Source: an uncultured Eubacteriales bacterium
GTDB lineage: Bacteria > Bacillota > Clostridia > Lachnospirales > Lachnospiraceae
Direction: 5' to 3'
Assembly (NCBI GenBank): GCA_900539455.1
Contig: UQCD01000002.1
Location: 182,439 to 246,438, forward strand
DNA: 64,000 nt
The notes below the pieces were generated by a model. It had not been told where the DNA came from, did not search any database, and saw only the letters and a program-made list of their open reading frames with translations. This document shows, in pieces, positions 63,865 to 64,000 of this stretch (positions are counted from its first letter, which is position 1; each line of letters starts with the position of its first letter). Position numbers and translations under genes: made by a program.

Positions 63865-63874
63865 AAGAGAAAAG

Positions 63875-63921
63875 TTCCTGCCGGGGCAGCCGCCCCGGTG
63901 GTATAGATAGAAAGGCAGGAA
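63875..63921 (+). other. GC-rich leader hairpin covering the regulator's ribosome binding site
   Basis: CCGGGGC and GCCCCGG (63881-63898) form a strong stem in otherwise AT-rich DNA. Outer TTCCTGCC (63875-63882) can instead pair with GGCAGGAA (63914-63921), which contains the ribosome binding site of the next gene. Confidence 0.5.
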
Positions 63922-63927
63922 AACAAT

Positions 63928-64000
63928 ATGCACATCAGCTATAAGCCACTCTGGCACACACTGTTAGAGCGTGATATGAGAAAAGAGGATTTAAGGCTTG
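63928..64000 (+). CDS. XRE/YozG-like helix-turn-helix regulator, start only
   Basis: Only 24 residues are present (HISYKPLWHTLLERDMRKED then LRL). This matches the N-terminus of small Cro/CI-type regulators common on conjugative elements of gut Clostridia. The codon choice (CAC, CTC, CTG, CGT) is richer in GC than in the genes to the left. The gene continues beyond the window. Confidence 0.65.
   Translation, partial: MHISYKPLWHTLLERDMRKEDLRL

Overview
The window is AT-rich, gene-dense DNA from a Clostridia bacterium, most likely a Lachnospiraceae member. This rests on the low-GC codon use, strong AGGAGG-type ribosome binding sites, a T-box leader, LL-diaminopimelate aminotransferase, glutamine synthetase followed by an ANTAR regulator, a dockerin/cohesin gene pair and several small family-restricted proteins. 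The genus cannot be fixed from the sequence alone. No rRNA, tRNA, CRISPR array or intact insertion sequence was seen.

Layout. 1-4.3 kb: the end of an M29-type aminopeptidase gene, then a purine operon (purE-purM-purN-purD) behind a good promoter. 4.3-8.4 kb: a secreted peptidoglycan hydrolase ending in a dockerin, then a membrane-anchored cohesin protein with a very acidic repetitive cytoplasmic tail. 8.4-14.6 kb: clpC, a small conserved gene, radA, a soluble chemoreceptor-like protein, a four-Cys microprotein and an internally deleted teichoic-acid-type transferase pseudogene. 14.6-20.3 kb: glnA with an ANTAR regulator, dapL, a flavin reductase and an aspartate-type aminotransferase. 20.4-26 kb: a five-gene Dlt-like operon containing a LysA-like PLP decarboxylase. 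26-34 kb: a large cyclic-nucleotide-binding-domain gene on the minus strand, then T-box-aspS-gatC-gatA-gatB, the indirect Asn-tRNA pathway. 34-39.6 kb: a lipoprotein and a MarR-controlled heterodimeric ABC exporter. 39.8-47.2 kb: a lipoprotein pullulanase, then a TetR-controlled MMPL transporter with a coiled-coil lipoprotein. 47.5-50.7 kb: an HsdR relic, two surface-polysaccharide genes and rnhA. 50.8-57.3 kb: a transglutaminase-like protein, an Asp/Glu-type racemase and a second Dlt-like operon. 57.4-63.8 kb: an L,D-transpeptidase, a CsoR-type regulator, a PflX-like radical SAM protein, a GreA-like factor, a xi-class GST-like protein, an M20 peptidase and a GNAT enzyme. The last ~230 bp look like the left edge of a mobile element, with a GC-rich hairpin and an XRE-type regulator.

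How the parts relate. Much of the window concerns the cell envelope: two paralogous Dlt-like systems, a peptidoglycan hydrolase that may be held by its neighbour's cohesin, an L,D-transpeptidase, glycan-modifying enzymes and two exporters with their own repressors. The main leads are: (a) the Dlt-like operon with a decarboxylase, which suggests a polymer is esterified with a decarboxylated amino acid rather than D-alanine; (b) a dispersed family of ~270-340 bp near-palindromes with a conserved apical core and compensatory arm changes (copies at 18.08, 35.0 and 47.2 kb); and (c) a T-box whose putative specifier reads as overlapping GAA/AAC codons ahead of aspS-gatCAB.
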